From assembly GCF_000374025.1 (NCBI RefSeq), contig NZ_KB893173.1, positions 434,001 to 498,000 of the forward strand: a stretch of 64,000 nucleotides of DNA. The letters are read 5' to 3'. Origin of the DNA: Spirosoma panaciterrae DSM 21099 (lineage in GTDB: Bacteria > Bacteroidota > Bacteroidia > Cytophagales > Spirosomataceae). Each line of letters opens with the position of its first letter. The stretch's first letter is position 1. The translations under genes and the position numbers were made by a program. Shown piece by piece: positions 18,051 through 26,346 of this stretch. The notes under the pieces are model-generated. The model saw nothing but the letters and a program-made list of their open reading frames with translations, was not told where the DNA came from and searched no databases.

Positions 18051-18263
18051 ATGGATACGCCCAGAAAAGGAGACAAGGTAAGTTGGAAGTACGGGAAAGG
18101 TAAAGCTGAGGGTACTATCGAAGAAGTACACAAAGATGCTATAGAACGCACTGTTCAGGGCGCCACCGTCAAGCGCAAAGGGTCGACAGAAGAACCAGCT
18201 TTAGTAATAAAACAAGACCATAAGCGAATTATTAAGTCGGCTAGTGAAGTCACAAAACAATAG
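18051..18263 (+). CDS. DUF2945 / hypervirulence-associated TUDOR-domain protein
   Basis: A 70-residue protein consisting of one small SH3/TUDOR-like barrel: GDKVSWKYGKGKAEGTIEEV at 7-26 is the family signature, followed by VQGATVKRKGSTEEPALVI and DHKRIIKSASEV. Members occur widely in bacteria and are often found beside DUF3140 genes, as here (8 bp gap), which supports co-expression. No biochemical role is known to me. Cytoplasmic, no signal peptide. Confidence 0.9.
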   Translation: MDTPRKGDKVSWKYGKGKAEGTIEEVHKDAIERTVQGATVKRKGSTEEPALVIKQDHKRIIKSASEVTKQ

Positions 18264-18271
18264 ACTGAATT

Positions 18272-18616
18272 ATGACAGCAACGCTTGATGAACAGGAGAA
18301 AAAAGAGCTTCGGCATACGTTTGACAAACTGGTCAATATGTCGGCCTCTACGCTAACAAAGTGGCTGCAAACCGAAGAATCTAATTCAGTGGGCCAAACA
18401 AAAGGCGGTAACACGGAGTCTATTGGTCATCAGTCGGGCAAACGAATCATCGAGATTCTTCAAAAGAAGGTCGATGAATTAACTGAAAGCGATTATGAGC
18501 ATATGCAGAAAGTAATCAGTTATGTGAAGCGTCACAGCGCCCAGCGCCCCGAACACGTAGCTAATTCAAACTGGGCTTATTCGTTAAAAAACTGGGGTCA
18601 TGACCCCGAAAAATAA
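18272..18616 (+). CDS. DUF3140 protein
   Basis: A 114-residue cytoplasmic protein matching the DUF3140 pattern: LVNMSASTLTKWLQTEES, ESIGHQSGKRIIEIL, YEHMQKVISYVKRHSAQRP and the C-terminal YSLKNWGHDP. The family's function is unknown; it commonly neighbours DUF2945 genes in stress-responsive clusters. The short 8-bp gap to the upstream gene indicates an operon. Confidence 0.92.
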   Translation: MTATLDEQEKKELRHTFDKLVNMSASTLTKWLQTEESNSVGQTKGGNTESIGHQSGKRIIEILQKKVDELTESDYEHMQKVISYVKRHSAQRPEHVANSNWAYSLKNWGHDPEK

Positions 18617-18708
18617 AGGCTGCTGGTCAGACAGCTTAACTTTCTGATTTACTCAACTCGAAACGTTACGAAATACTTTTTTTGATCTAGTACAACCTAC
18701 ACAACGTT

Positions 18709-19164
18709 ATGAATGTGAAAGTAACCCGGAGTGAAATCCTTGAACAGCTTAGTCGACTGCTAACGCTTAGCCGCGATGCCGAAAAAGGATACAATGAAGC
18801 GGCTGAACATGTCGACAGCCACGAGTTAAAAACCTTGTTGCTTACCCAATCGCGCCAACGGGCCGAGTTTGCCCTTGAACTTGATCGCGAAATCCGAACA
18901 TTGGGCGGTGAACCCGACGACAGCACCAGTCTGGCTGCCGACCTTCACCGCGCCTGGATCAATATAAAATCAGCATTTGCCACCAATGATGATAAAGCTG
19001 TCGTACAGGAATGCCACCGGGGCGACCAGGAAGCCCTAAATAATTATAATTCTGTACTTCAGGAAACTGACTTAGTAGCCAGTACTCGAGAGTTGCTGCT
19101 TCGCCAGAAACAGAGTATCGACTCGGCCAATTCTACAATGGCCCGTCTGGCCTTGGTAGTGTAG
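18709..19164 (+). CDS. DUF2383 (PA2169-type) four-helix-bundle protein
   Basis: A 151-residue protein with a ferritin-like four-helix pattern. Helix 1 holds LLTLSRDAEKGYNEAAEH; later conserved parts are LTQSRQRAEFALELDREI, GGEPDDSTSLAADLHRAW and HRGDQEALNNYNSVL. These match DUF2383/PA2169-family proteins, whose members are stress-associated in several species. Metal binding is plausible from the fold, with E and H residues in the helices, but is not shown. It ends at a terminator. Confidence 0.9.
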   Translation: MNVKVTRSEILEQLSRLLTLSRDAEKGYNEAAEHVDSHELKTLLLTQSRQRAEFALELDREIRTLGGEPDDSTSLAADLHRAWINIKSAFATNDDKAVVQECHRGDQEALNNYNSVLQETDLVASTRELLLRQKQSIDSANSTMARLALVV

Positions 19165-19180
19165 TGAATGGTGGGATTGG

Positions 19181-19212
19181 AAAGCCTGCTCCCTTTGGGG
19201 GTAGGCTTTTTT
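19181..19212 (+). terminator. Intrinsic terminator after the DUF2383 gene
   Basis: An AAAGCCTGCTCCC / GGGGGTAGGCTTT stem with one bulge is followed by a run of T, 17 bp after the stop. Confidence 0.75.
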
Positions 19213-19292
19213 GTGCCTAAAAAATAGCGCAAACAATCCTCTTTCACGCTCAGTTAAACAACAAAACCACTATTCTCTACGCATAGAACGTT

Positions 19293-21431
19293 ATGAGTAA
19301 AGCATCTAAAGTAAATTCAGAAGCAGCCACTTTGAGCACCAAGCCGGGTAAGCCGTATCCCCTTGGCGCTACATACGATGGTGAGGGAGTTAATTTTGCC
19401 TTATTTAGTGAGAATGCAACGGCTGTTACGCTTTGTTTGTACGACGAAGCCAACCCGGCTGAAGAAATTACCCGCATCCCGCTTATTGAACGAACCGATC
19501 TGGTCTGGCACATCTATCTGGATGGCCTAAAGGCTGGTCAACTGTATGGATTCCGGGTGGATGGACCTTATGATCCGGCTTCAGGACACTACTTCAACCC
19601 GTCCAAACTCTTGCTCGATCCGTATGCCCGGGCCATTCACGCGCCGGTCAATCATGATGATGCCTGGTTAGGCTATGATTATGGCGAACTGGCCACCGAT
19701 GATGTAGGGGTTGAACCGCATCAAACAACGTTGATTAGAAGTGAAAAAGATAGCGGCCCTTCAATGCCCAAGAGCATTGTGATCGACCCTGCTTTTGACT
19801 GGGAAGATGATAACGCTCCGGGTATTCCTTTACACCGTTCAATCATTTACGAAGTGCATGTGAAGGGATTCACCCATCTGCACCCAACCATCGACGAGTC
19901 GGTTCGGGGTTCGTATGCCGGGCTTGGCTCCCCCGAAAGCGTTGATTATCTGAAGAAACTAGGGATTACGGCTGTTGAACTATTGCCCGTCCACCAATTT
20001 ACGGACGAAAGTTATTGGGGGTATAACAGTATTGGCTTTTTTGCTCCACAAAATACCTATTCGGCGGCTGGCATGATGGGGCAACAGGTTACGGAGTTTA
20101 AGCAGATGGTCAAAAATCTGCACAAAGCGGGTATCGAAGTCATTCTGGATGTAGTCTATAACCACACGGCCGAGGGGAATCAGCTTGGCCCTACACTCTC
20201 TTTCAAAGGTATTGACAATCGGGTTTATTACCACCAGGTCGGCGATAATCCTGAATATTACATGGATTATACGGGTACAGGCAACACGTTCAACTTAAGC
20301 CATCCCCGCGTATTACAGCTCGTAATGGATAGTCTGCGTTATTGGGTGACCGATATGCACGTAGATGGATTCCGGTTCGATCTGGCATCGGCACTGATTC
20401 GTACCGACGAAGAGTTTGGCAGTGTATCTGCCTTTCTGGATACCGTTGCTCAGGACCCAATTCTGGCTCAGGTAAAACTCATAGCTGAACCCTGGGATAT
20501 TCACTCGTATCATGTGGGTGGTTTTCCGGTTCGTTGGTCGGAGTGGAACGGCAAATACCGGGATACCCTGCGGGCCTTCTGGAAAGGCGATCCTGGCAAA
20601 GCGTCCGAAACAGCCACCCGAATTCTGGGTAGCCCTGATCTGTATGCCAATGATGGCCGGTCACCAGCTAACAGCATCAACCTTATCACAGCGCATGATG
20701 GCTTCACCCTGAACGACCTCGTTACGTATAACGAGAAACATAATGAAGCCAATGGCGAAGATAATCGAGATGGCTCGAACGATAATTTAAGCTGGAACTG
20801 TGGCGTCGAAGGGCCTACCGACGATACAGCCATCAATGAACTGCGGGAGCGGCAGAAACGTAATTTTCTGACTACGATGATGCTCAGTCAGGGTACGCCC
20901 ATGATTGTAATGGGTGACGAATACGGTCGTACGCAGCAGGGCAACAACAACGGATACAACCAAGACAGCCCAATAAGCTGGATGGATTGGCACTGGAACG
21001 AACAGCAACAGGCTCTTTTCGAATTTACAGGCCAGCTAACCGCTCTGCGCCAGGCTACTCCCCTCCTCAGTCGACGTCGTTTTTTTGGTACAGAACAGGT
21101 GGCCTATTTACGCCCTGATGGACTGGAAATGACGGGCGATGATTTTAATAATCCCGAAACACGTTGCCTGGCCTTGTTTATCGATGGACTCCGGGTAACC
21201 GAGCAAACTGAAGATGGCCAGGATGTTGGCGATGAGCAATTACTCTGGATCCTGAACGCCTACTGGGACGACATTCCATTTAAACTCCCGAAAATAGACC
21301 GTAAACGTGCGTCCTGGGAGGTTCTTGTTGATACAGCTGCCGGACAGGTACACCCGAATGGTGAACCCGTTAAAGGGGGTAGTACGATAACCGTTGGTGG
21401 ACGTACGTCAATGCTTCTTAAACTGGCATAA
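19293..21431 (+). CDS. glgX: Glycogen debranching enzyme, GlgX-type
   Basis: A 712-residue GH13 isoamylase-type enzyme. An N-terminal CBM48 domain (about 15-130; YPLGATYDGEGVNFALFSE) precedes the catalytic barrel. The region I sequence is VILDVVYNHTAEG, the nucleophile D363 lies in DGFRFDLAS, the acid/base E399 in IAEPWD and the transition-state aspartate follows in the MVMGDEYGRT to DSPISW part. It removes alpha-1,6 branches from glycogen or limit dextrins in the cytoplasm. Other glg or tre genes are absent here; its position among stress genes suggests a role in carbon reserve or compatible-solute (trehalose) supply, which is inference. Confidence 0.93.
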   Translation: MSKASKVNSEAATLSTKPGKPYPLGATYDGEGVNFALFSENATAVTLCLYDEANPAEEITRIPLIERTDLVWHIYLDGLKAGQLYGFRVDGPYDPASGHYFNPSKLLLDPYARAIHAPVNHDDAWLGYDYGELATDDVGVEPHQTTLIRSEKDSGPSMPKSIVIDPAFDWEDDNAPGIPLHRSIIYEVHVKGFTHLHPTIDESVRGSYAGLGSPESVDYLKKLGITAVELLPVHQFTDESYWGYNSIGFFAPQNTYSAAGMMGQQVTEFKQMVKNLHKAGIEVILDVVYNHTAEGNQLGPTLSFKGIDNRVYYHQVGDNPEYYMDYTGTGNTFNLSHPRVLQLVMDSLRYWVTDMHVDGFRFDLASALIRTDEEFGSVSAFLDTVAQDPILAQVKLIAEPWDIHSYHVGGFPVRWSEWNGKYRDTLRAFWKGDPGKASETATRILGSPDLYANDGRSPANSINLITAHDGFTLNDLVTYNEKHNEANGEDNRDGSNDNLSWNCGVEGPTDDTAINELRERQKRNFLTTMMLSQGTPMIVMGDEYGRTQQGNNNGYNQDSPISWMDWHWNEQQQALFEFTGQLTALRQATPLLSRRRFFGTEQVAYLRPDGLEMTGDDFNNPETRCLALFIDGLRVTEQTEDGQDVGDEQLLWILNAYWDDIPFKLPKIDRKRASWEVLVDTAAGQVHPNGEPVKGGSTITVGGRTSMLLKLA

Positions 21432-21450
21432 CAAACCTACGAAAAGCAGG

Positions 21451-21500
21451 AAGGGGGTGAAAAAGAGAACGAATCAACCCGTTCTCTTTTTCACCCCCTT
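21451..21500. terminator. Bidirectional terminator between glgX and the PNPOx-like gene
   Basis: A perfect 21-bp stem (21451-21471 with 21480-21500), loop of 8 nt, followed by a T-run, between convergent genes. Confidence 0.9.
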
Positions 21501-21517
21501 TTTATTATTTCTTTTCT

Positions 21518-22021
21518 CTAATTATACACCTTCTCATTTTCTCCCATATCGGGTGGCGTACCCGTAACCAGAGCAGCCGCCTGTTGGAACAAACGTACCA
21601 TTCGGCTATCACTGGCACTCCAGTACTCAGCCATATCGATATGGACCTTCAGCAAAATCAGATCCGGGTCATCTTTACCCTTGGGAAACCACGCTTTAGC
21701 TTGTGGATTCCACAATTCATCTACTTTAGCCCGGTCGTCTAACTCCTCGGCATGCCCAGACACAGATACATAATCAGCATCACCAACATCGGCAAAGGAT
21801 AAATTCACCCGATTATTGTTGTGATCGATCTGATCCACTTTGGGTGACGTTCGGTTGGTAAAGAACCAGATTGTTCCTTCCTCATCGACTTGCAGAGCCG
21901 CCATCGGCCGACTAACCAGATTACCTTCCTGATCGATGGTGGTCATCATCGTAATGCGAATGTCCTCGATCATGTCCCGGACTTTCTCTAACTGTTTGTT
22001 GATCTGGGGTTTTGTTTCCAT
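21518..22021 (-). CDS. Pyridoxamine 5'-phosphate oxidase-like (general stress protein 26 type) protein
   Basis: A 167-residue split-barrel flavin-binding protein. DIRITMMTTIDQEGNLVSRP, IWFFTNRTSPKVDQI and NLSFADVGDADYVSVSGHA match the general-stress PNPOx-like family, which usually binds FMN or FAD; the true PNPOx substrate residues are not expected in this group. C-terminal LILLKVHIDMAEYW is also typical. No signal peptide. It fits the stress theme of the block. A specific reaction cannot be assigned. Confidence 0.9.
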   Translation of the reverse strand: METKPQINKQLEKVRDMIEDIRITMMTTIDQEGNLVSRPMAALQVDEEGTIWFFTNRTSPKVDQIDHNNNRVNLSFADVGDADYVSVSGHAEELDDRAKVDELWNPQAKAWFPKGKDDPDLILLKVHIDMAEYWSASDSRMVRLFQQAAALVTGTPPDMGENEKVYN

Positions 22022-22127
22022 AACGTTTTAAAAAAAATCATCAGTCACTAGTCGCCAGCCAATTGTAAGGGATCTCCTGTCCTACGGCTGTTGACTATCG
22101 ACTGACGATGACTACGTATTGACTAAG

Positions 22128-22550
22128 TTAATTATAAAGTGTTTGACGCAGATCGATACCGTAAAATAACGAGGCTGGTGTAGTTACTGGGTTTTTAGCT
22201 TCCAGGTCAGTCTGATACCCCATGTCAATAATGTTGACACAACAGCAGATCGTTTGCTGGCATATAGCGTAAACCTGATTGGCCCGTTCGAAATTATACT
22301 GGCTAACTTCCTGCGCACATTTCTCGCAGACCTCTATGCAGGCTTTAGCTAACAAACGAGCATTTTCAGAACCTCTTACGTATAGCGTGGCCAGATTTCG
22401 GCACATATCGGCACAATCGAGGTTGAGAAATATGCTGCGATACCAATTCTCGATATCCTCTGCATTAGAACATTCCGTTGCGAATTGGTTGCAGAGCGTA
22501 GAGCAGCTTATTAAGGAATCGTAAATCGTTTTTTTCCAGATCATTGCCAT
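22128..22550 (-). CDS. Four-helix-bundle copper-binding protein (DUF326 / Csp-like)
   Basis: A 140-residue protein with twelve cysteines (16, 20, 27, 46, 50, 71, 75, 78, 97, 102, 103, 104) spaced along four predicted helices, for example CSTLCNQFATEC, CADMCRNLA, CIEVCEKC and CQQTICCC. This is the pattern of DUF326 proteins related to the Csp copper-storage family, in which thiolates line the inside of the bundle and bind many Cu(I) ions. There is no export signal, so it would be cytosolic (Csp3-like). Start alternatives differ by two residues. Confidence 0.88.
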   Translation of the reverse strand: MAMIWKKTIYDSLISCSTLCNQFATECSNAEDIENWYRSIFLNLDCADMCRNLATLYVRGSENARLLAKACIEVCEKCAQEVSQYNFERANQVYAICQQTICCCVNIIDMGYQTDLEAKNPVTTPASLFYGIDLRQTLYN

Positions 22551-22576
22551 AGGTAGTGTTTAGATGGTAGATAAGG

Positions 22577-22789
22577 TCAGGCGTAGATCTGATCATTTTT
22601 GATCGTCCATTCCTGATTGGAGCGTTCAAGACGAGCCCACCGGCGAGCTTCGTCTACACTAATCATGATGATATGCTGCTGATCCAACTGCCCTTGTTCC
22701 TGCAGTTGATTTGCAATTTCAATCGCCTTTGCCCGTGTTCTTGGGCTGAGTGACCGCATGGCCGCCGGAAAATGAGTAATAGACCACAT
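22577..22789 (-). CDS. Small KAIEIAN-motif protein of unknown function
   Basis: About 70 residues. I start at the internal ATG at 22789 (MWSITHFPAAM), because homologous small proteins begin M-W with a proline and an AM or SM pair; the 24 residues upstream add nothing conserved. The body, RAKAIEIANQLQEQG then VDEARRWARLE, matches a widespread family of short bacterial proteins in which a helix KAIEIANALLEEG is followed by an EA..WA helix. They are often found next to DUF2188 or stress genes. Function unknown. Confidence 0.65.
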   Translation of the reverse strand: MWSITHFPAAMRSLSPRTRAKAIEIANQLQEQGQLDQQHIIMISVDEARRWARLERSNQEWTIKNDQIYA

Positions 22790-23008
22790 AGCTTGAATTA
22801 GTAGGTTACTGAATACTATGCTTTTTCTATGCCATATCGAGCAGCAACTTACTATACTCATATACGTTAAAACGTAAACTACTATCTATCAAGACACTAA
22901 CATTGAGCCAGGATGTTTTTTTTATAGACCGCTCACAACCCCTCTATTTTTTACTGAAATTTTCTGTGGAAGTTTGTGTATAATTTTACTCAGTTAATTC
23001 CACAAAAA

Positions 23009-23033
23009 AACCAGCTTTTGTAGAAAGCTGGTT
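23009..23033 (-). terminator. Terminator of the REC-PAS-kinase gene
   Basis: A perfect 10-bp stem (AACCAGCTTT / AAAGCTGGTT) with a 5-nt loop; read on the minus strand it is followed by seven T residues. Confidence 0.85.
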
Positions 23034-23084
23034 AAAACACAATCGTCATACACACGGTACCTCATTGAGTTACCAAGGTCAATT

Positions 23085-24563
23085 TTATCTCGGAAAATAC
23101 AGCCGGAACGTCGTTCCCTTCCCTTCCTGACTTTCAACCTCGATCGATCCTTTATGGCTATTGATAATATTTTGAGTCGCAGTCAAGCCCAGACCCATTC
23201 CGCCCGATTTCCCCGTAAAAAATGGGTCGAATAATCGCTGACGAACCGATTCACTGATCCCTTCACCGTTATCACTCACTTCTACGTATACCCGGTTGTT
23301 ATCGGTACAGCCCGTTCTCACAATCAGTACCCCTTTCCCTTCTTCCATTGCTTCCACGGCGTTGACCAGAATATTAAGGAGTGCTGTTTTAACCTGGTCA
23401 CGGTCGAGTAAGGCGGAGCAATCGTCGGTCGAAAACTGGGTTTCAAGCCGCATTCGTTTCAGCTTAATCCGATCACTGATGAGTTGAATCGTTTCCCGAA
23501 CTACCGGATTAAAGTCTTGTTTTTTACGATCAAGGTCACGCGGTTTCGACGAATTGAGCATCTCAGTTATAAGTTGTCCAATACGATCTACATTGCGCTC
23601 AATAATATCGGTAAACATGGTAATAAACTCGCTATCTGTATCGAGTTCATCCTTGAGTTGTTCCAAAGCCAGACTCAGGTTCGTGAGCGGGTTTCGGACT
23701 TCGTGAGCAATACTTCGGGCAATTTTGCCGGTCATGCTTAGCTTCTCAGCCAGAATAAGATCCTGCTGAGCCCGTTTCTGATCGGTAATATCCCGTACAA
23801 TGCCCTGATACCATTCGGGGTGGCCAATCACGTCTTCGACTGCCCAAACCGAAATCTGACAGATTCGTTTGCGTCCATTTCGATGAATAAGCGTGGTTTC
23901 GAAGTCTTTAATCTGCCCATGCTCCCGTACGTTGAAGCGCAGGTTACGGAGTTGGTTCAGGTCGGCAAAAAGCCGGGCCGGGTTCAGATGAATCAGCTCA
24001 TCGCGGCTATAGCCCAGCAGGCGTTCAACGGAAGAATTTGCGTCCTGAAAACGCATTTCATCATTAGCCACAAAAATGGCATCGATCGACCGCTCAAATA
24101 GTGTTCTATACTTATTCTCTTTTTGAGCCAGCTCGGCCAGGACGCTGGCCTGCCGAAGTGCATATCGAATACTACGCCCCAGCAGTTGAGCGTCGATACG
24201 ACCTTTCACCAGGTAATCGGCAGCACCCAATTCGAGAGCCGACTGATCGACTGTAAGATCGTCCTGACCAGTCAACAAAATCATGGGAGCCCGGCATCCC
24301 ATCTGAAAGGCTTCCTGAATCAGGTCAATGCCGGTGTAGTGGCCCAATCGATAATCTACCAGATAGACATCATGCTGGTCTTTATCAATGGCAGTCAGTG
24401 CTCTATCGTAGCTGTCTACCCAATCCAATTTGATTGAGGCATTTTCCTTGACCGAAACCAAGGCTTTTGTGAGCAGGTAATCATCTTCGTCGTCTTCAAT
24501 CAGAAGTACACGTATGATTTCTTTTTTTTCATTAACATTGAGCGTGGCTGGCGCAGTAATCAT
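23085..24563 (-). CDS. Soluble hybrid sensor: receiver-PAS-histidine kinase
   Basis: About 492 residues from the ATG at 24563 (the frame extends 8 codons further). Domain order is unusual: a receiver comes first (D70 in YLVDYRL, K120 in DYLVKG), then a PAS domain (151-265; ANSSVERLLGYSRDEL, GIVRDITDQK), then HisKA with H287 in AHEVRNPLTN and HATPase_c (VEVSDNGEGI, GGMGLGLTAT). No transmembrane segment, so it is cytoplasmic. The N-terminal receiver probably takes phosphate from another protein and controls the kinase core. The next gene upstream is a single-domain receiver, a likely partner. Confidence 0.92.
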   Translation of the reverse strand: MITAPATLNVNEKKEIIRVLLIEDDEDDYLLTKALVSVKENASIKLDWVDSYDRALTAIDKDQHDVYLVDYRLGHYTGIDLIQEAFQMGCRAPMILLTGQDDLTVDQSALELGAADYLVKGRIDAQLLGRSIRYALRQASVLAELAQKENKYRTLFERSIDAIFVANDEMRFQDANSSVERLLGYSRDELIHLNPARLFADLNQLRNLRFNVREHGQIKDFETTLIHRNGRKRICQISVWAVEDVIGHPEWYQGIVRDITDQKRAQQDLILAEKLSMTGKIARSIAHEVRNPLTNLSLALEQLKDELDTDSEFITMFTDIIERNVDRIGQLITEMLNSSKPRDLDRKKQDFNPVVRETIQLISDRIKLKRMRLETQFSTDDCSALLDRDQVKTALLNILVNAVEAMEEGKGVLIVRTGCTDNNRVYVEVSDNGEGISESVRQRLFDPFFTGKSGGMGLGLTATQNIINSHKGSIEVESQEGKGTTFRLYFPR

Positions 24564-24629
24564 AACACAGGAAATTGTAAGCTGCAAACCCTTGATAACT
24601 AGCTCCTGAGAGCCTTCTTCTTCAACGGT

Positions 24630-25049
24630 TTATGGCAATTTAACGGTATCCATCCAATACGTTTTCAAAGCTCCTACCATTTCGACCAAACGGTTAAAAT
24701 TGAACGGCTTTGTCACAAACGAATTAACTCCCAAATTGTAAGTTTTAAGCACATCCTCATCGGCAGTCGAGGTGGTCATCACGACAACGGGCAGTCGGCG
24801 AAGTTTAGGATCATCTTTTATTTCACTCAGAGCCTGAAAACCATTTTTACGAGGCATATTTAGATCCAGAATCAGCAGATTTGGCCAGGGAGCATTTTTT
24901 TCGTTATAACGCCCTTCCCGACGCAGATATTCCATCAATTCTTCTCCATCTTCAACAAATTGGATATTGTGTGCATAACCACTTTGACGAAGCGCCTTAT
25001 CCATAAACAAGCGATCGTCTGTGTCATCATCAGCTATCAAAATCGTCAT
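24630..25049 (-). CDS. Single-domain response regulator (Rcp1-like)
   Basis: A 139-residue receiver with the acid pair D7/D8, phosphoacceptor D62 (LLILDLNMPRKNG), T90-region VVVMTTSTADED and K111-type lysine in SFVTKPFNF. No output domain. The insertion around YNEKNAPWPN is typical of Rcp1-type regulators that pair with phytochrome or PAS kinases. I start at 25049; a start 7 codons upstream (MHRKPTSM, 25070) is possible. It precedes the REC-PAS-kinase gene on the same strand (66-bp gap) and likely forms a phosphorelay with it. Confidence 0.92.
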   Translation of the reverse strand: MTILIADDDTDDRLFMDKALRQSGYAHNIQFVEDGEELMEYLRREGRYNEKNAPWPNLLILDLNMPRKNGFQALSEIKDDPKLRRLPVVVMTTSTADEDVLKTYNLGVNSFVTKPFNFNRLVEMVGALKTYWMDTVKLP

Positions 25050-25568
25050 GGAGGTAGGTTTACGGTGCATATAGATCTTAAAGTTACGGCTATTGGTAGC
25101 GGCATTTTTAACCGAAATTAAAGATACCGCGAAAGTCATTCGTTCTACTCAGAAACAACATGGTTTTATTATTTCTCAGAAGCTGACCCTACCTTCAAAA
25201 TTACTCAAAAACATCAACTTTTTTGATGGCACCAGATGATAAAATCGAATATACTTATTTTAATCATGAATAAACCTATTAAATAATCATATTTAAAATT
25301 ATCAACTTTACCTTTCACATACTTCGATGAATACGAAGTATATTTCCTATCTGTAGGTTTGAATGGCCTATTCTACAGTTTGGGGAACTAATTCCCCAAA
25401 AAATTCAGATGAGTACTTTTACATTCCTACATATACATAAGCGATAAATCCGTCAGAGTGAGTACAATAGACGCCTGTTAAGCCATTCATACTATTTTGG
25501 CATGAATTTGCTACTGCCTGGTATATAGATCAGGACAAATCATACCCTGTTCTGCCTACATAAGCGTT
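25050..25568. other. Non-coding divergent gap of 519 bp
   Basis: The largest gap of the window separates the response regulator (-) from the barrel gene (+). It holds two short hairpins, ACTTCG..CGAAGT at 25321-25339 and TTTGGGGAA / TTCCCCAAA at 25379-25400, the latter followed by A/T-rich sequence. No ORF or known RNA was recognised. The space is enough for a small RNA; nothing in the sequence proves one. Confidence 0.5.
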
Positions 25569-26213
25569 ATGAAAAAATCAGTAAAAATCCTACTAACTAC
25601 AACTGTTTTAACGGGTCTTCTCTTTGTACTACAACCTGACCGTGCTACGGCACAGGGCATTACCCGTGTTGGGATAAAAGGTGGTCTTAATGCCAGTTCA
25701 CTGTTTTACGACAGTCAGGGTGTTAGCGACAAAAATGAGCGTATTGGCTTCCACGTCGGCGTATTTACGCAAGCCCCTATTGGTGAATTTTTTGCGATCC
25801 AGCCCGAGTTATTGTATATGACCAAAGGTGCTTCTGCAACGTATAATGTACTTGGTTTTTCGGGTAAGAATACGTTTAAGTTAAATTATGCTGAACTGCC
25901 CGTGCTGGCGACATTCAAATTAGGCCAGTCTGTTGAACTGCAAGCCGGTCCTTATGTATCGTATCTGTTGAATTCAAACATTAATTCAAACGGTGATTTT
26001 GGTACCGGAACAAGCGCAATCAACCGCGACAATTTTAACAAAATCGATTACGGTATTGCAGGCGGCCTTAACATTTATTTCGGCAAAGCCTTTATTGGCG
26101 CTCGTTACGAACAGGGGTTACAACAGATTGCCAACAGTGGCGCAGCCAAAACCGTATTAGGCAATGCTAAAAATGGTGTAGGTCTGCTTTCCATTGGTTT
26201 TAGCGTAAACTAG
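25569..26213 (+). CDS. Outer-membrane beta-barrel protein (PorT-like / OMP_b-brl_2)
   Basis: A 214-residue protein with a signal peptide ending RATAQ (residue 29). The mature sequence has the alternating aromatic/glycine strands of a small 8-stranded barrel (VGIKGGLNASSLFYD, HVGVFTQAPIGEFFAIQPELLY, LKLGQSVELQAGPYVSYLL in parts, and a C-terminal FSVN). This matches the porin-family/PorT-like barrels common in Bacteroidetes. Ligand and role unknown. A long hairpin follows immediately. Confidence 0.85.
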   Translation: MKKSVKILLTTTVLTGLLFVLQPDRATAQGITRVGIKGGLNASSLFYDSQGVSDKNERIGFHVGVFTQAPIGEFFAIQPELLYMTKGASATYNVLGFSGKNTFKLNYAELPVLATFKLGQSVELQAGPYVSYLLNSNINSNGDFGTGTSAINRDNFNKIDYGIAGGLNIYFGKAFIGARYEQGLQQIANSGAAKTVLGNAKNGVGLLSIGFSVN

Positions 26214-26220
26214 TTTCGAA

Positions 26221-26302
26221 GCGCGAAAGAGTAAATGAGTGAACGAGCGAAAACTGGCACAAGGCTATTTTTTCGCTCGTTCATTCATTTACTCTTTCGC
26301 GC
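26221..26302. repeat. 33-bp inverted repeat between barrel gene and Nif3-like gene
   Basis: Arms 26221-26253 and 26270-26302 pair over 33 bp with one mismatch and a 16-nt spacer. It begins 7 bp after the barrel-gene stop and ends 44 bp before the next start. The inner part of the stem shares a 17-nt core (15 identical) with the element in the kinase gene at 13573-13650. It may act as a terminator, but its stem is much longer than needed for that. Confidence 0.85.
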
Positions 26303-26346
26303 TTTACCTATATCTTGCCGCCCTCTTACTAATTTATCCATCGGAT

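Noticed and set aside
26239-26346. N-terminal extension of the Nif3-like protein with a hydrophobic stretch
   Set aside because: It is the palindrome and spacer read in frame; homologues start at the Met at 26347.
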